Below are positions 7,666 to 16,439 of a stretch of 64,000 nucleotides of DNA, piece by piece. A program made the position numbers and the translations under genes. The stretch is taken from contig OZ241368.1 of the NCBI GenBank assembly GCA_965200525.1, forward strand, positions 6,200,001 through 6,264,000, in the 5' to 3' direction. Position 1 is the stretch's first letter. Every line of letters begins with the position of its first letter. A model generated the notes under the pieces. That model searched no databases and had not been told where the DNA came from. It saw only the letters and a program-made list of their open reading frames with translations. The DNA is from JANNPJ01 sp965200525 (GTDB lineage Bacteria; Actinomycetota; Actinomycetes; Actinomycetales; Kineosporiaceae).

Positions 7666-8571
7666 TCAGAGGCCCTTCAGGACACGTTCGAGTGCCATCC
7701 GGCCTACGGGCCCCCAGTTCGCCTTGCCGCCGGGCAGGCCACGCTCCCCATTCTGGCCCATCAGCATCAAGAACAAGCTCTTCATGGCGGCCAGCCCGCG
7801 CGCCCGTTGCACCGTCGCCTCGTCCGCCTGGGCGTAGCTGTCGAAAAACCGCGAGGCGCCCCCCTCGGGCAACAGCAGCCAGGCTGCCCCGAGATCCCAC
7901 GCCGGATCGCCGGCGAAGAGCGCGCCGAAGTCAATGATGCCTGCCAGTGTGCCGTCGGCGACGACAACGTTCGCGGGATGCAAGTCACCATGCACCCATA
8001 CCCGTGGCCCAGGCCACTCGGGGGTCGCCACCGCGCCGTCCCACACCGCCCGGATGTCCTCCTCAGAAAAGCCGAAGCTGTCGAGGTCCACGGCCGCCAG
8101 GAAGTGGTCGAACCCGCCTCCGGAATCCTTGGGGTGGGTGCCGAAGTCCGTTGCCCCCGGCGCGTCAGCAGGCGCCTCAACGTGCAGCGCTTTCAGGAAG
8201 GCCGCCAACCTGTCGGCCGCATGCTCGCCGCGGACGATCATCCCGTGATCCAGGGGCGTGCCCTCGACCCAGGTCACGACCGTCCACATCTTGGGGAAGC
8301 GCTGCGAAGGCGTACCGCTCCGCACCGGCCTCGGGATCGGAAGCGGCAAGCGTGAGCCCAGCACTGGCAGCCAGCGGCGCTCTTTGAGTTGCAGTTCGGG
8401 GCTCTTGTCCATCCGCTGCATCCGGACGACCAAGTCGTCTCCGAGGCGCCACATCTGGTTGCCCCAGCCGCCCTCCACCTCGCGGATGGGCAGATCGGCC
8501 AAATCCGGATGCTGCTCCTGCAGCAGGTCGCGAACCAGATCTTCGCTGACCTCAAAAGCAGGCTCAGTCAC
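7666..8571 (-). CDS. Aminoglycoside-phosphotransferase-fold kinase
   Basis: 301 residues with the APH/choline-kinase fold. The N-lobe contains LGDDLVVRMQR, the hinge is TVVTWVEGTP (about 98-107), the catalytic loop is VHGDLHPANVV (Asp196) and the metal-binding loop is IIDFGALFAGDPAWDLG (Asp214). All residues needed for phosphotransfer are present. The family covers antibiotic kinases and metabolic small-molecule kinases, and the sequence does not decide between them. Its position beside a rifamycin-type helR suggests drug inactivation. The start is GTG 8571, with a TATCGT box 8 bases upstream suggesting a leaderless message. Confidence 0.8.
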   Translation of the reverse strand: MTEPAFEVSEDLVRDLLQEQHPDLADLPIREVEGGWGNQMWRLGDDLVVRMQRMDKSPELQLKERRWLPVLGSRLPLPIPRPVRSGTPSQRFPKMWTVVTWVEGTPLDHGMIVRGEHAADRLAAFLKALHVEAPADAPGATDFGTHPKDSGGGFDHFLAAVDLDSFGFSEEDIRAVWDGAVATPEWPGPRVWVHGDLHPANVVVADGTLAGIIDFGALFAGDPAWDLGAAWLLLPEGGASRFFDSYAQADEATVQRARGLAAMKSLFLMLMGQNGERGLPGGKANWGPVGRMALERVLKGL

Positions 8572-8900
8572 AAGAAGTCACGATACCTGAGCTTCATGAC
8601 CTGATCGCGCGCGCCACAGGACCTCGAACTGCAGCAACCCAAGACGACGACCAGGCGGTGTTCTGGCTCTACCCGGTCCTTGGCGAAATCAGCGATCACG
8701 GGGGCCGAGCCTCCCACGCGACGGCACGCGCGATGGCAGATGCAGCCCGAGTCGGGAGGCCACCGCAGCAGTCTAAATGTCATAATGTTGATTATCGGCG
8801 ATGCGCGGGTAGTGGGCCTGAAGCGGGATGAGAGGACTCACACCAACCTCGCGGACGGCTGGCGTGAGTCCACTCACGCTCGACGCAACAAGGTCGTTGG
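8572..8900. other. Intergenic stretch without a credible gene
   Basis: About 330 bases between the APH-fold gene and the SnoaL-like gene. It holds an AT-rich patch near 8772-8800 and the inverted repeats described at 8834-8879. Open frames here show no family signature or start signal. Confidence 0.5.
8834..8879. repeat. Operator-like inverted repeat with a third half-site
   Basis: GCGTGAGT-CC-ACTCACGC at 8862-8879 is a perfect 8-bp palindrome with a 2-base centre. GGACTCAC at 8834-8841 repeats the half-site 20 bases away. It lies 21 bases past the end of the SnoaL-like gene. No T run follows, so an operator is as likely as a terminator. Confidence 0.5.
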
Positions 8901-9311
8901 CTACTCCGAGGACGCCTGTGTGGGGCTGTTGTGGTACGCGGCGATCAGCCACTGGCCGTCCCGCTTCTCGAGCACCCAGGTGGTGTTCACCTTGGCCGCG
9001 TCCGGGACCTCGGTCTGGCGGCCGAAGAGGATCCCGGACTCGCTGACGACGATCGCCGCGTCCCGGCCGACGAACCGGATGCTGAGCTGCTTGTTGTAGG
9101 TCGAGGTGTCCTTGAGCGGCCCGGCGAAGGCCGCGGCCATGCCCTGGCGGATGACGTCCCGGCTGTCGCGCAACGAACCGGTCATGATGGCGGTCGCGTC
9201 CTCGGTGTAGTTGGCGACCATGCCGTCGGCGTCACCCGCCGACCAGGCCTTGTAGGAGTCGGCCATCACGGCCTGGATGGCGGCCTCGTCGTCCGGGCGG
9301 CTGTCGGTCAT
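8901..9311 (-). CDS. SnoaL-like / SgcJ-EcaC family protein (NTF2 fold)
   Basis: 136 residues, a single NTF2-like domain. Family marks are AVMADSYKAWSAGDADGMV at the N-terminus, NYTEDATAIM, and a C-terminal strand pair TTWVLEKRDGQWLIAAYHNSP. Members bind small hydrophobic molecules or act as minor cyclases or isomerases; the ligand here is unknown. GGGAGAAAC precedes the ATG at a normal distance. Nothing links it firmly to either neighbour. Confidence 0.75.
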   Translation of the reverse strand: MTDSRPDDEAAIQAVMADSYKAWSAGDADGMVANYTEDATAIMTGSLRDSRDVIRQGMAAAFAGPLKDTSTYNKQLSIRFVGRDAAIVVSESGILFGRQTEVPDAAKVNTTWVLEKRDGQWLIAAYHNSPTQASSE

Positions 9312-9668
9312 CGGTTTCTCCCTCGTGTGCGGTTCGCCCGGCGTGTTCCCGGCGAGCTCGTCACTACATACCGGCGCCAGGGTCGGAACTCATCGCGCCG
9401 GCGAAAGAGAGCCTGATCGAGTCCCCGGCCGACCCTCTCCCCTGGCCGCCCAGGTATTACGCTCGGTCACCATTCCGCAGATGGGGTGGGCTCGCACCGG
9501 GGTGGCCCGGCCGTAGGTCACGAGTGTGCCGAAATAGCCGAATCGCTTGCGCTGCAGCATTTTTGATCAAGTCGGGGCGGTGGTGCGGGCCGGTAGGTCG
9601 ACGGTTCCCGCCGCTCCTTGACGTAAAATATGTGCCAGATAATCCCAATTATCTGGCATTCTGACCCG
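9312..9668. other. Divergent intergenic region carrying the dif-like site
   Basis: Lies between the SnoaL-like gene (minus) and the recombinase gene (plus). The only structure seen is the 28-bp site at 9632-9659. The AT-rich run TGACGTAAAATATG just before it may belong to the recombinase promoter. Confidence 0.5.
9632..9659 (+). other. dif-like recombination site (11-6-11) before the recombinase gene
   Basis: The left arm is GTGCCAGATAA, the centre TCCCAA and the right arm TTATCTGGCAT. The core TGCCAGATAAT/ATTATCTGGCA is a perfect 11-bp inverted repeat around CCCA. Arms ending in ATAA and beginning with TTAT around 6 bases are the layout of XerCD dif sites. It ends 9 bases before the recombinase start. 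It could instead be an operator for the same gene. Confidence 0.55.
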
Positions 9669-10649
9669 GTGAGCGCTTCCGTCGACCCCGCTGATCTTGA
9701 CCGACCCGATGAGTTCGGAATCGATGAGCGGGACGGCGAAGATCCCTGGCCGTACTTCGTGCACGCCTGGCTGATCGCCCAGCGAGCCGCCAACACGGCC
9801 AGAACCTACGCCACGGCCGAACTTCAGTGGCGCGCCCACTGCGCGGAGCGGGGTCTTCATCCGCTCCAGGCGCGCCGCGGCGACGTCGACAGCTGGAAGC
9901 AGCGGATCGCGCTCAGCGGCGGGTTCCACGGCCGCCCGGCGTCCGGCAACACGATCAAGCTCAAATTGGCCGCAGTCTCGTCGCTGTACGCCTATCTGGT
10001 CGGTGAGGACGTGCTGTCGGCCTCGCCGGCCGCGCACATCAAACGGCCGGCGATCGGTGACTTCGCGGCCACCGCCGCGCTCGATCCGGGGCAGGCGGCC
10101 CGGTTCGCCGCGGCAGCCGAAACATTCGGCCCGGTGGCCTATGTCGCCGTCCGAATCCTGCTCGGGCGGGGGTTGCGGGCGACCGAGCTGGTCGGGCTGG
10201 ACGTCGACGACGTGGTCGAGCATTTCGGCCACACCACGATCACCGTCACTCACAAGGGCGGCAAGAAGCAGGAGTTGCCGCTCTCCCCCGCTACCGGTCA
10301 CCTGGTGCGTGAGTACGTCACCGAGCGCCGGGCCGGGCTGACCTCCGGTCCGTTGCTGACCGCGCCGGCCGGTGGCCGGATGAGCTACTGGGATCTGTAC
10401 AACCTGATCGCGCGGGTGTCACGGCGGGCCAAGGTCGGCCTCGACGTCACACCGCACGTGCTGCGGGCCAGCCATGCCACCATCTATCTCGACCAGGACG
10501 GCGCCCAGATCGACCGGCTGCAGGACGGTCTCGGGCACGCCAGCCTGGACAACACCAAGTCGTACGACCGGGGTTCGGGCACGCTGTCCCGGCTGGCCGG
10601 GGTGGCCACCACTGTCGAGGACGCCTACCTCCGCCGGGCCGACGGATAG
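9669..10649 (+). CDS. Tyrosine recombinase / integrase (XerC/D type)
   Basis: 326 residues, Xer length. The N-terminal SAM-like core-binding domain is at about 25-125, followed by the catalytic domain. The catalytic set is complete: Arg170 in GRGLRATELVGL, Lys196 in the beta hairpin THKGGKK, His263 and Arg266 in TPHVLRASHA, His290 in GLGHASL and Tyr299 in NTKSY. GTG 9669 is the start that leaves the inverted repeat upstream; an in-frame ATG at 9630 would run through it. No phage, plasmid or excisionase genes are near, so this is a lone recombinase, possibly serving the adjacent dif-like site. Confidence 0.85.
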   Translation: MSASVDPADLDRPDEFGIDERDGEDPWPYFVHAWLIAQRAANTARTYATAELQWRAHCAERGLHPLQARRGDVDSWKQRIALSGGFHGRPASGNTIKLKLAAVSSLYAYLVGEDVLSASPAAHIKRPAIGDFAATAALDPGQAARFAAAAETFGPVAYVAVRILLGRGLRATELVGLDVDDVVEHFGHTTITVTHKGGKKQELPLSPATGHLVREYVTERRAGLTSGPLLTAPAGGRMSYWDLYNLIARVSRRAKVGLDVTPHVLRASHATIYLDQDGAQIDRLQDGLGHASLDNTKSYDRGSGTLSRLAGVATTVEDAYLRRADG

Positions 10650-10689
10650 CCTCGGAGCCGGCGGCAGTCCGATTGTTAGGCTCGACGGC

Positions 10690-11604
10690 ATGAGCCCGAC
10701 TGCGGACGGCGAGCCCCGGCGTTACCGGATCCTGCACCTGTCCGACCCGCACGTCACCGCCGGTGGCTTCGACGAGGACGGCGTGAACGCGACCGCGGCC
10801 CTCGAACGGATCCTGCACGACGTGCGATTCGTGGCCGGGATCGATCTGGTCCTGGTCACCGGTGACATCGCGGACGACGGCTCGGCCGCCGGCTGCACCG
10901 CGGTCCAGGAGCGGGTCGGGCGGTTCGCGGCCGAGCGCGGCATCCCGCACGTCTACACCACCGGCAACCACGACCGGCTGGGTCCGTTCACGGCGGCCCT
11001 CGGATCAGGTCATTTCACTGCCGACGGCCAGGACGTCGGGCAGGTGCTCGCGGGGGCGGCCGGTGAGCGGGCGGCGGTGAGCGAGGTCGCGGGACTGCGG
11101 GTGATCACGCTGGACAGCCTGGTGGCCGGATCGGTGCACGGCGTCGTGAGCCGGGCCCAGCTGGACTGGCTGGGCACGGTGCTGGCCGAACCGGCTCCGG
11201 CCGGGTCGATCGTGGCCCTGCACCATCCTCCGATCGCGCTCGAATCCCCCGACGTGAGTTCCGTCGTCCTGCAGAATCCGCAGGAGCTAGGCCAGGTGAT
11301 CGCCGGAACGGACGTGCGCGCCGTCCTGACCGGGCACCTGCACTTCCAGGCGGGCGGCTTCCTGGCCGGCGTGCCGGTCTGGGTGACGCCGGGCATCGTC
11401 ACCCGGATCGACCTCACCGCTCCCCCGCATCTGCTGCGGGCGGTGAAAGGGGCCGGGGCGAGCGTGGTCGATCTGGGCGGGCCGTCGTCGCCGATGTTCC
11501 ACACCCTGTACGCCCGGGATCCGGCCGCGGGCGAGCAGGTGTACCTGGTCGAGGCCGGATTCAGGGCCGCCGTCGACACGGAGGAGCCGGAGCCGACCGG
11601 ATGA
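10690..11604 (+). CDS. Calcineurin-like metallophosphoesterase (CpdA/cAMP phosphodiesterase-like)
   Basis: 304 residues with the ordered metal-ligand motifs of the family: LSDPHV (about 18-22), LVTGDIADDG, TGNHDR, LHHPP and TGHLHF. This is the class III nucleotide phosphodiesterase pattern, so cAMP or another phosphodiester is the likely substrate. The ATG is preceded by a TAGGCT box at 10677-10682 with 7 bases between, suggesting a leaderless transcript. The stop overlaps the next start (ATGA), so it is translationally coupled to the methyltransferase. Confidence 0.82.
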   Translation: MSPTADGEPRRYRILHLSDPHVTAGGFDEDGVNATAALERILHDVRFVAGIDLVLVTGDIADDGSAAGCTAVQERVGRFAAERGIPHVYTTGNHDRLGPFTAALGSGHFTADGQDVGQVLAGAAGERAAVSEVAGLRVITLDSLVAGSVHGVVSRAQLDWLGTVLAEPAPAGSIVALHHPPIALESPDVSSVVLQNPQELGQVIAGTDVRAVLTGHLHFQAGGFLAGVPVWVTPGIVTRIDLTAPPHLLRAVKGAGASVVDLGGPSSPMFHTLYARDPAAGEQVYLVEAGFRAAVDTEEPEPTG

Positions 11605-12275
11605 GCGAGCCCGAATTCGTCCGGCAAACCCGGGCGGCCTACGACACCGTGGCCGCGAGCTACGCCGACACGCTGAAAGGTGCTCTCGCACAACAACCGT
11701 ACGACCGCGCCGTGCTCGATCTGTTCGCGGAGCTGGTGACCGGCAGCGATGGGAGCGAGGGTCGGCCGGTGGCCGATGTCGGGTGCGGTCCGGGCCGGAT
11801 CACGGCCTACCTGCACGAGCGCGGGGTTCCGGCGTTCGGGATCGACCTGTCGTCGCAGATGGTGACGGTGGCCCGGCAGAACCATCCGGAACTGCGGTTC
11901 GACCAGGGGTCGATGCTGGCCCTGGATCTGCCCGGCGGGTCGCTGGCCGGCCTGGTCGCCTGGTACTCGATCATCCATACTCCCCCGGCCGAGCTCCCGT
12001 CGGTGCTGGCCGAGTTCCGGCGGGTGCTGGCGCCGGGCGGCCGGTTGCTGTTGGCCTTCCAGGTCGGTGACGACCGGGTTCACCTCGATCACGGGTACGG
12101 CCTCGCGTTCTCGCTGGACGCGTACCGGCTGGTGCCCGACCGGGTCTGTGAGGTGCTTGCGGACGCCGGGTTCACGGTGGTGATGCGGCTGCTCCGGGAG
12201 GCCGTCCCGATCTGGGCCGGTGGCCCGGTGGAGAAGACGCCCCAGGCCTACCTGCTGGCCGAGGGCGCCGAGTAG
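11601..12275 (+). CDS. Class I SAM-dependent methyltransferase
   Basis: 224 residues. The SAM-binding motif I is VADVGCGPGR (about 57-66), the acidic motif II end is GIDLS, and the segment AWYSIIHTP followed by LAEFRRVLAPGGRLLLAF marks motifs post-II and III. This is the Methyltransf_11/25 group with no clue to substrate. Its start overlaps the phosphoesterase stop by 4 bases, so the two genes form an operon. Confidence 0.83.
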   Translation: MSEPEFVRQTRAAYDTVAASYADTLKGALAQQPYDRAVLDLFAELVTGSDGSEGRPVADVGCGPGRITAYLHERGVPAFGIDLSSQMVTVARQNHPELRFDQGSMLALDLPGGSLAGLVAWYSIIHTPPAELPSVLAEFRRVLAPGGRLLLAFQVGDDRVHLDHGYGLAFSLDAYRLVPDRVCEVLADAGFTVVMRLLREAVPIWAGGPVEKTPQAYLLAEGAE

Positions 12276-12306
12276 ATCGCCTCCAGGACGTGCCGGACCC
12301 GCCCTC

Positions 12307-13314
12307 TCAGCCAGGTGTGGGCCCGGTCGGTCTCGTGCCGCTGGTCAAGGCCGAACCTGCGTCGGGGGTCATGTAACTGTCCACGGTCTCCTCCCCCAGC
12401 ACCAGGACGTCGCCCGCGATCCGGACCCGGGTGACGGCGCCGGCGTGGGTGTCGAGCCGTGCGGTGAGCAGGCTCGGGCGGCCCATGGCGGCGCCCTGAC
12501 GGATCCGCACGGTGGCCGGGCCCGTCGTGCCGATCAGGCGCGGGTCGTGGTGGGTGAGATATCCGGCGAGTGCGGCCGCGGCTACGCCGGTGGCGGCGTC
12601 CTCGGGGTATCCGGCCCGGGCCGGGAACTGCCGGGCGTGCACCGTGATCCGCGGGTTGTCGGTGTCCGACGGGGCCGGCCGGTTCGGGCGGTCGGGCCGG
12701 GCCGGGGCGAAGGCGTAGATGCCGGTGGTCTCGTTGGCGTCGCACAGGTCCCAGAGCGCCTCCCAGTGCGGTGTCAGGGCGTGGAGGCTCGCCTCGTCGG
12801 GCAGCGGGACGATCAGTTTCGGCCGGGAGGCGCTCCACGACTCGACCGGCCCGGTGCCGAGGTCGGACGGCGTGAGGCCGAGGACGGCGGCCACCTGGTG
12901 CCGGTCCGGGTTCGGGCCGGTGGCCACCGGGACCAGCTGATCGACGCTGACCGAGGTGACGGCGTGCGGGTCGGCCCGGTTCCATTCGACCGCCAGCCGG
13001 CCGACGCCGGTGGACACCGTCGCCGTGCCACTGTTCGGGCCACCGTTCAGGCGCCCGGCGGCGGCGAGCAGGGCCACGCAGGCCGCGGTGGCGTGAACGC
13101 ACATGGTCATCTCGTGTCCGGGCACGAAGAACCGTAGTTCGGGGACGTCGGCGCCGGGCGGGCTGACCACGAAGCCGGACTCGTGGCCGAAGCGCCGGGC
13201 CAGGGCCTGCATCGTGGCCGGGCTCAGCGAGCCGGCGTCCAGGACGACCGGGCACGGGTTGCCGCCACCGGGGCCGTCGGCGAACACGGTGGTGTGGATG
13301 ACGTCGATCTTCAC
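12307..13314 (-). CDS. PhzF-family isomerase/epimerase
   Basis: 335 residues, with the two-lobed PhzF fold inferred from conserved stretches: VFADGPGGGNPCPVV near the start, ARRFGHESGFV with the catalytic Glu, FFVPGHEMTMCVHAT, and in the second lobe RQFPARAGYPEDAATG. The family includes PhzF and many proton-shuffling isomerases of unknown substrate. GTG 13314 places the start at the usual KIDV strand. A TACCCT box lies 8 bases upstream, suggesting a leaderless message. It converges with the methyltransferase gene. Confidence 0.8.
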   Translation of the reverse strand: MKIDVIHTTVFADGPGGGNPCPVVLDAGSLSPATMQALARRFGHESGFVVSPPGADVPELRFFVPGHEMTMCVHATAACVALLAAAGRLNGGPNSGTATVSTGVGRLAVEWNRADPHAVTSVSVDQLVPVATGPNPDRHQVAAVLGLTPSDLGTGPVESWSASRPKLIVPLPDEASLHALTPHWEALWDLCDANETTGIYAFAPARPDRPNRPAPSDTDNPRITVHARQFPARAGYPEDAATGVAAAALAGYLTHHDPRLIGTTGPATVRIRQGAAMGRPSLLTARLDTHAGAVTRVRIAGDVLVLGEETVDSYMTPDAGSALTSGTRPTGPTPG

Positions 13315-13406
13315 GGCACCGAAGGGTAGGCGACTGTGCGCGACGTCACGGGCCTTGCCGGGCCGTCCGGGCTCAAGTCCGGCCCGAACCGGTCGAGGGA
13401 CCACTC

Positions 13407-14648
13407 GTGGCGTACCTACGGTCGGTTCGGGCCGCTGGGCGCCTGCTGGTGCTCGGCGTCCTCGGCGTGACCCTGGTGTTCGGGCCGATCGGCAGTGCCC
13501 GCGCTGACAACGGCCGGGTCGAGCAGGAGCCGAGCGCAGCCGAGCTGGCCCAGCAGCAGGCCCGGCTGACCCAGCTCAAGGCCGACGAGAAGAGCCAGGC
13601 GGCGGACGTCGGTGACGCCCGGGCCGCGTTGCGGGCCTCGGCCGCCCTGGCCGGGCAGGCGCTGGAGGACTACTCCGTCGCCGTCCGGGCCCTGCAGGCC
13701 CGCCAGGACGCTGAGCGCAGCACCCAGAGCTCGCTCGAGACGGCCCAGCAGACCCTCGACACCAGCCGCCGCGACCTCGGCCAGTGGGCCCGGCAGGCTT
13801 ACCGCAGCGGGTCAGGGCTGGCCGCCGACCCGACCCTGAACATGATGTTCAGCGCCCGCAACAGTGACGACGTCGCCACCGACCTGGCCGTGCTGCGGCA
13901 CGTCGGGGACGACCGCAGCCGGGCCCTGAACGCCGTCGAGCAGGCCCGGTCCCGGGCCGACACGGCCGCCGGCACCGCGGCCGACGCCAGCCAGGAAGCG
14001 GCGGCGGCGGCCATCGCGGCCTCGTCGGCCAAGGATGCCGCCGACCAGGCCGTGTCGCAGCAGCGCCAGGCCCTGGGCGTGGCCGAGAGCGTGCTGGGCC
14101 AGACCCGGCACGAGTCGGCCGACCTGATCAAACAGCAGGCCGAGCAGCAGGCGGCGGCCGACCGGGCCCGAGCCCGGGCGGCCGGCGCCGCCGATGGCAA
14201 GGACAATCGGGTCACCGGCCCGATCGGCAGCTGCGTCGGCGGTGCCGTCGAGCAGTACCCGAACGGGGAGATCCCGATCTCGGCGCTGTGCCCGATCTGG
14301 GGTGCGGCCGGGCACTATCTGCGGGCCGACGCCGCCTATGCCTACGACCGGCTCAGTCATGCTTACGCCGACCAGTTCGGGACGCCGATCTGCGTCACCG
14401 ACTCGTACCGCTCGCTGGCCTCGCAGGTAGACCTCTACGCCCGCAAGCCCAACCTGGCCGCTCATCCGGGAACCAGCAACCACGGCTGGGGCACGGCTGT
14501 GGATCTGTGCGGCGGGATCCAGTCGTTCGGCACCACCACCCACCAGTGGATGCTGGTCAATGCCCCGCTGTACGGCTGGTTCCATCCGAGCTGGGCCGAG
14601 CCGTCGGGCTCGAGGCCGGAACCGTGGCACTGGGAGTTCGGCGGCTGA
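13407..14648 (+). CDS. Secreted M15/VanY-type D,D-carboxypeptidase with N-terminal coiled coil
   Basis: 413 residues. A signal peptide (about 1-33, ending SARADNG) is followed by a long Ala/Gln-rich coiled coil (about 43-255), as in actinobacterial cell-wall hydrolase partners, and then a peptidase M15 domain (about 275-410). Zinc-site motifs are SNHGWGTAVDL and PWHWEF. It should trim peptidoglycan stem peptides outside the membrane, the coiled coil perhaps docking on a divisome factor. GTG 13407 has GAGGGA about 7 bases before it. It converges with the permease gene. Confidence 0.82.
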   Translation: MAYLRSVRAAGRLLVLGVLGVTLVFGPIGSARADNGRVEQEPSAAELAQQQARLTQLKADEKSQAADVGDARAALRASAALAGQALEDYSVAVRALQARQDAERSTQSSLETAQQTLDTSRRDLGQWARQAYRSGSGLAADPTLNMMFSARNSDDVATDLAVLRHVGDDRSRALNAVEQARSRADTAAGTAADASQEAAAAAIAASSAKDAADQAVSQQRQALGVAESVLGQTRHESADLIKQQAEQQAAADRARARAAGAADGKDNRVTGPIGSCVGGAVEQYPNGEIPISALCPIWGAAGHYLRADAAYAYDRLSHAYADQFGTPICVTDSYRSLASQVDLYARKPNLAAHPGTSNHGWGTAVDLCGGIQSFGTTTHQWMLVNAPLYGWFHPSWAEPSGSRPEPWHWEFGG

Positions 14649-14665
14649 CCCGGCTCGGCGTCGGG

Positions 14666-16252
14666 TCAGGCCGGTTCGGCGGCGACCTTGTCGTCGACCA
14701 GGGGGACCTGGACCGACTTGCGCCGGGTCGGCGTGCCGGAGATGTAGAACAGCACGCCGATCGCGATGAACACCAGCAGCGGGACCAACTGGGCGATCTC
14801 GTAGTTCAAGCGCTGCCCCTCGAAACCCTCGGGGAGCGAGTCGTTCCACTTCGAGAGGTCGGTGGACGACGCGAAACCGGGCCAGAGCAGCGAGACCGTG
14901 GCCAGCAGAGCCCAGAGCGAGGTCAGCACGCTGATCAGCAGGGCCACCTTGTCGCCGCCGGGCACCTTGAACGGCCGGGGCACGTCCGGGTACTTGCGCC
15001 GCAGGATGTACAGCGCCGGGAAGATGAACAGGTACGAGATCGTCGTGGTCGAGATGGCCAGGCCCAGGGCCACGGTGAAGTACTTGGCGCTGTTGCCGGA
15101 AGTCAGCTCGTAGGCGCCGATGAACATCACCGAGGCGAACACCCCGGACAGCAGGTTGACCGCGATCGGCGTGCCCCAGCGCTTCGAGAAGATTCCGAGG
15201 GCTCGCGGGCCGGCGCCGTCGTAGGAGGCCACTGCCTGGGCCCGGTCGGCGCCCATGATCCAGGTGGTGCCGCTGGACAGCAGGGCCCAGATGAAGCCGG
15301 CCGCCGCGATCGTGCCCAGAACCTTGCCGGCCCCGGTCAGGGTGGCCGTGACCGTGCCGTCGCCGGCGGTGTCGACGTGCCCGCCGTACACGGTGAAGAC
15401 GGTCTTGATCGCGTCGACGAAGCCGCCCAGACTGGTGATCTGGTCGGTCGGCAACACCAGCAGGATCGACAGGATCGGCACGCCGTAGGCGAGCACGGCC
15501 ACGATCAGCGCCCGCCGGATCGTGTAGGGCACGTCCTTCTGGGCGTCCTTCATCTCGTCGCCGGCCGCGTTGGGCAGTTCGAAGCCGACGAAGTTGAAGA
15601 ACAGCACCGGTACCGCGGCGATGAAAACGGCCCAGGTCGGCTTGAAGTCGCTGCCCCCGACGCCGTGCACGCCGTGCTTCACCGCGTAGATGAACACGGT
15701 CAGGGTGAAGACGCTGAGCAGGAGCACCCGGCCCCAGGCGCCGATCGTCGGGATCCACTTGCCGACTCCGAACGACAGGATCGCGGCCCAGGTGGCGAAC
15801 CAGATGAACGCCAGGGCGAAGACGTAGCTGCCGAAATGGTTGAGTTCGAAGAAGAACTCGTTGAACACCGAGAGGGCGGTGATGGTCAGGGCCCCGCCGA
15901 GCCAGATCGGGTTGGACAGCCAGTACAGGACCGAGCTGACGCCGCCGGCGAACCGGCCCAGGCTGAGCTTGGTCCAGATGTACGAGCCGCCCTCCTCGCG
16001 GAAGGAGGAGCCCAGTTCGGCCGTGAGCAGCGCGTAGGGCAGGAAGAAGAAGACGGCCAGGAAGATCAGCCAGACGAACGATTGGGCTCCGTAGCTGGAG
16101 ACCGCGCCCAGGGTGTCCAGGCCGACGATGGTGCAGATCAGGAAGAAGAAGATGTCGAAGCGGCCGAAGTGCTGCTTGAGCTTGGCCTTCTCCTCCAGCG
16201 CGGCCGAAGTGGTGGTCTCGACCAGATCGAGGGGAAACGCAGCCGCCGTCAT
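14666..16252 (-). CDS. APC-superfamily amino acid/amine permease
   Basis: 528 residues with about 12 hydrophobic segments. The first helix carries the APC substrate-site pattern ICTIVGLDTLGAVSSYG, and later helices include FFNFVGFELPNAAGDE and GLAISTTTISYLF. The ATG at 16252 is preceded by AGGAG at 8 bases. Related proteins import amino acids or amines by antiport or proton symport; the substrate is unknown. A charged cytoplasmic tail closes the protein. Confidence 0.83.
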   Translation of the reverse strand: MTAAAFPLDLVETTTSAALEEKAKLKQHFGRFDIFFFLICTIVGLDTLGAVSSYGAQSFVWLIFLAVFFFLPYALLTAELGSSFREEGGSYIWTKLSLGRFAGGVSSVLYWLSNPIWLGGALTITALSVFNEFFFELNHFGSYVFALAFIWFATWAAILSFGVGKWIPTIGAWGRVLLLSVFTLTVFIYAVKHGVHGVGGSDFKPTWAVFIAAVPVLFFNFVGFELPNAAGDEMKDAQKDVPYTIRRALIVAVLAYGVPILSILLVLPTDQITSLGGFVDAIKTVFTVYGGHVDTAGDGTVTATLTGAGKVLGTIAAAGFIWALLSSGTTWIMGADRAQAVASYDGAGPRALGIFSKRWGTPIAVNLLSGVFASVMFIGAYELTSGNSAKYFTVALGLAISTTTISYLFIFPALYILRRKYPDVPRPFKVPGGDKVALLISVLTSLWALLATVSLLWPGFASSTDLSKWNDSLPEGFEGQRLNYEIAQLVPLLVFIAIGVLFYISGTPTRRKSVQVPLVDDKVAAEPA

Positions 16253-16439
16253 CGGGCAACTCCTGTCGTCGCGGATCAGCCGTCGCATCGGAGCACGGAT
16301 GTGAGGTGATCGTGAGGCTTGCAGCGGTTGGCGTCAACCATGAGTTTTGCCAGCTCACGCACAGGTTTGCGAGATCATCACGCGGACGTTTCCGGCGCAT
16401 TGCCCGCTCCGGCCGACCTCGACCGGGATGATGTGCCGC

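Noticed and set aside
8680..9099. Plus-strand ORF across the gap into the SnoaL-like gene
   Set aside because: Its second half is antisense to a well-supported NTF2-fold gene and the first half has no family feature or ribosome site.
9312..10649. Prophage or integrative element
   Set aside because: Only the recombinase is present. No excisionase, replication, transfer or structural genes and no tRNA attachment site were found on either side.
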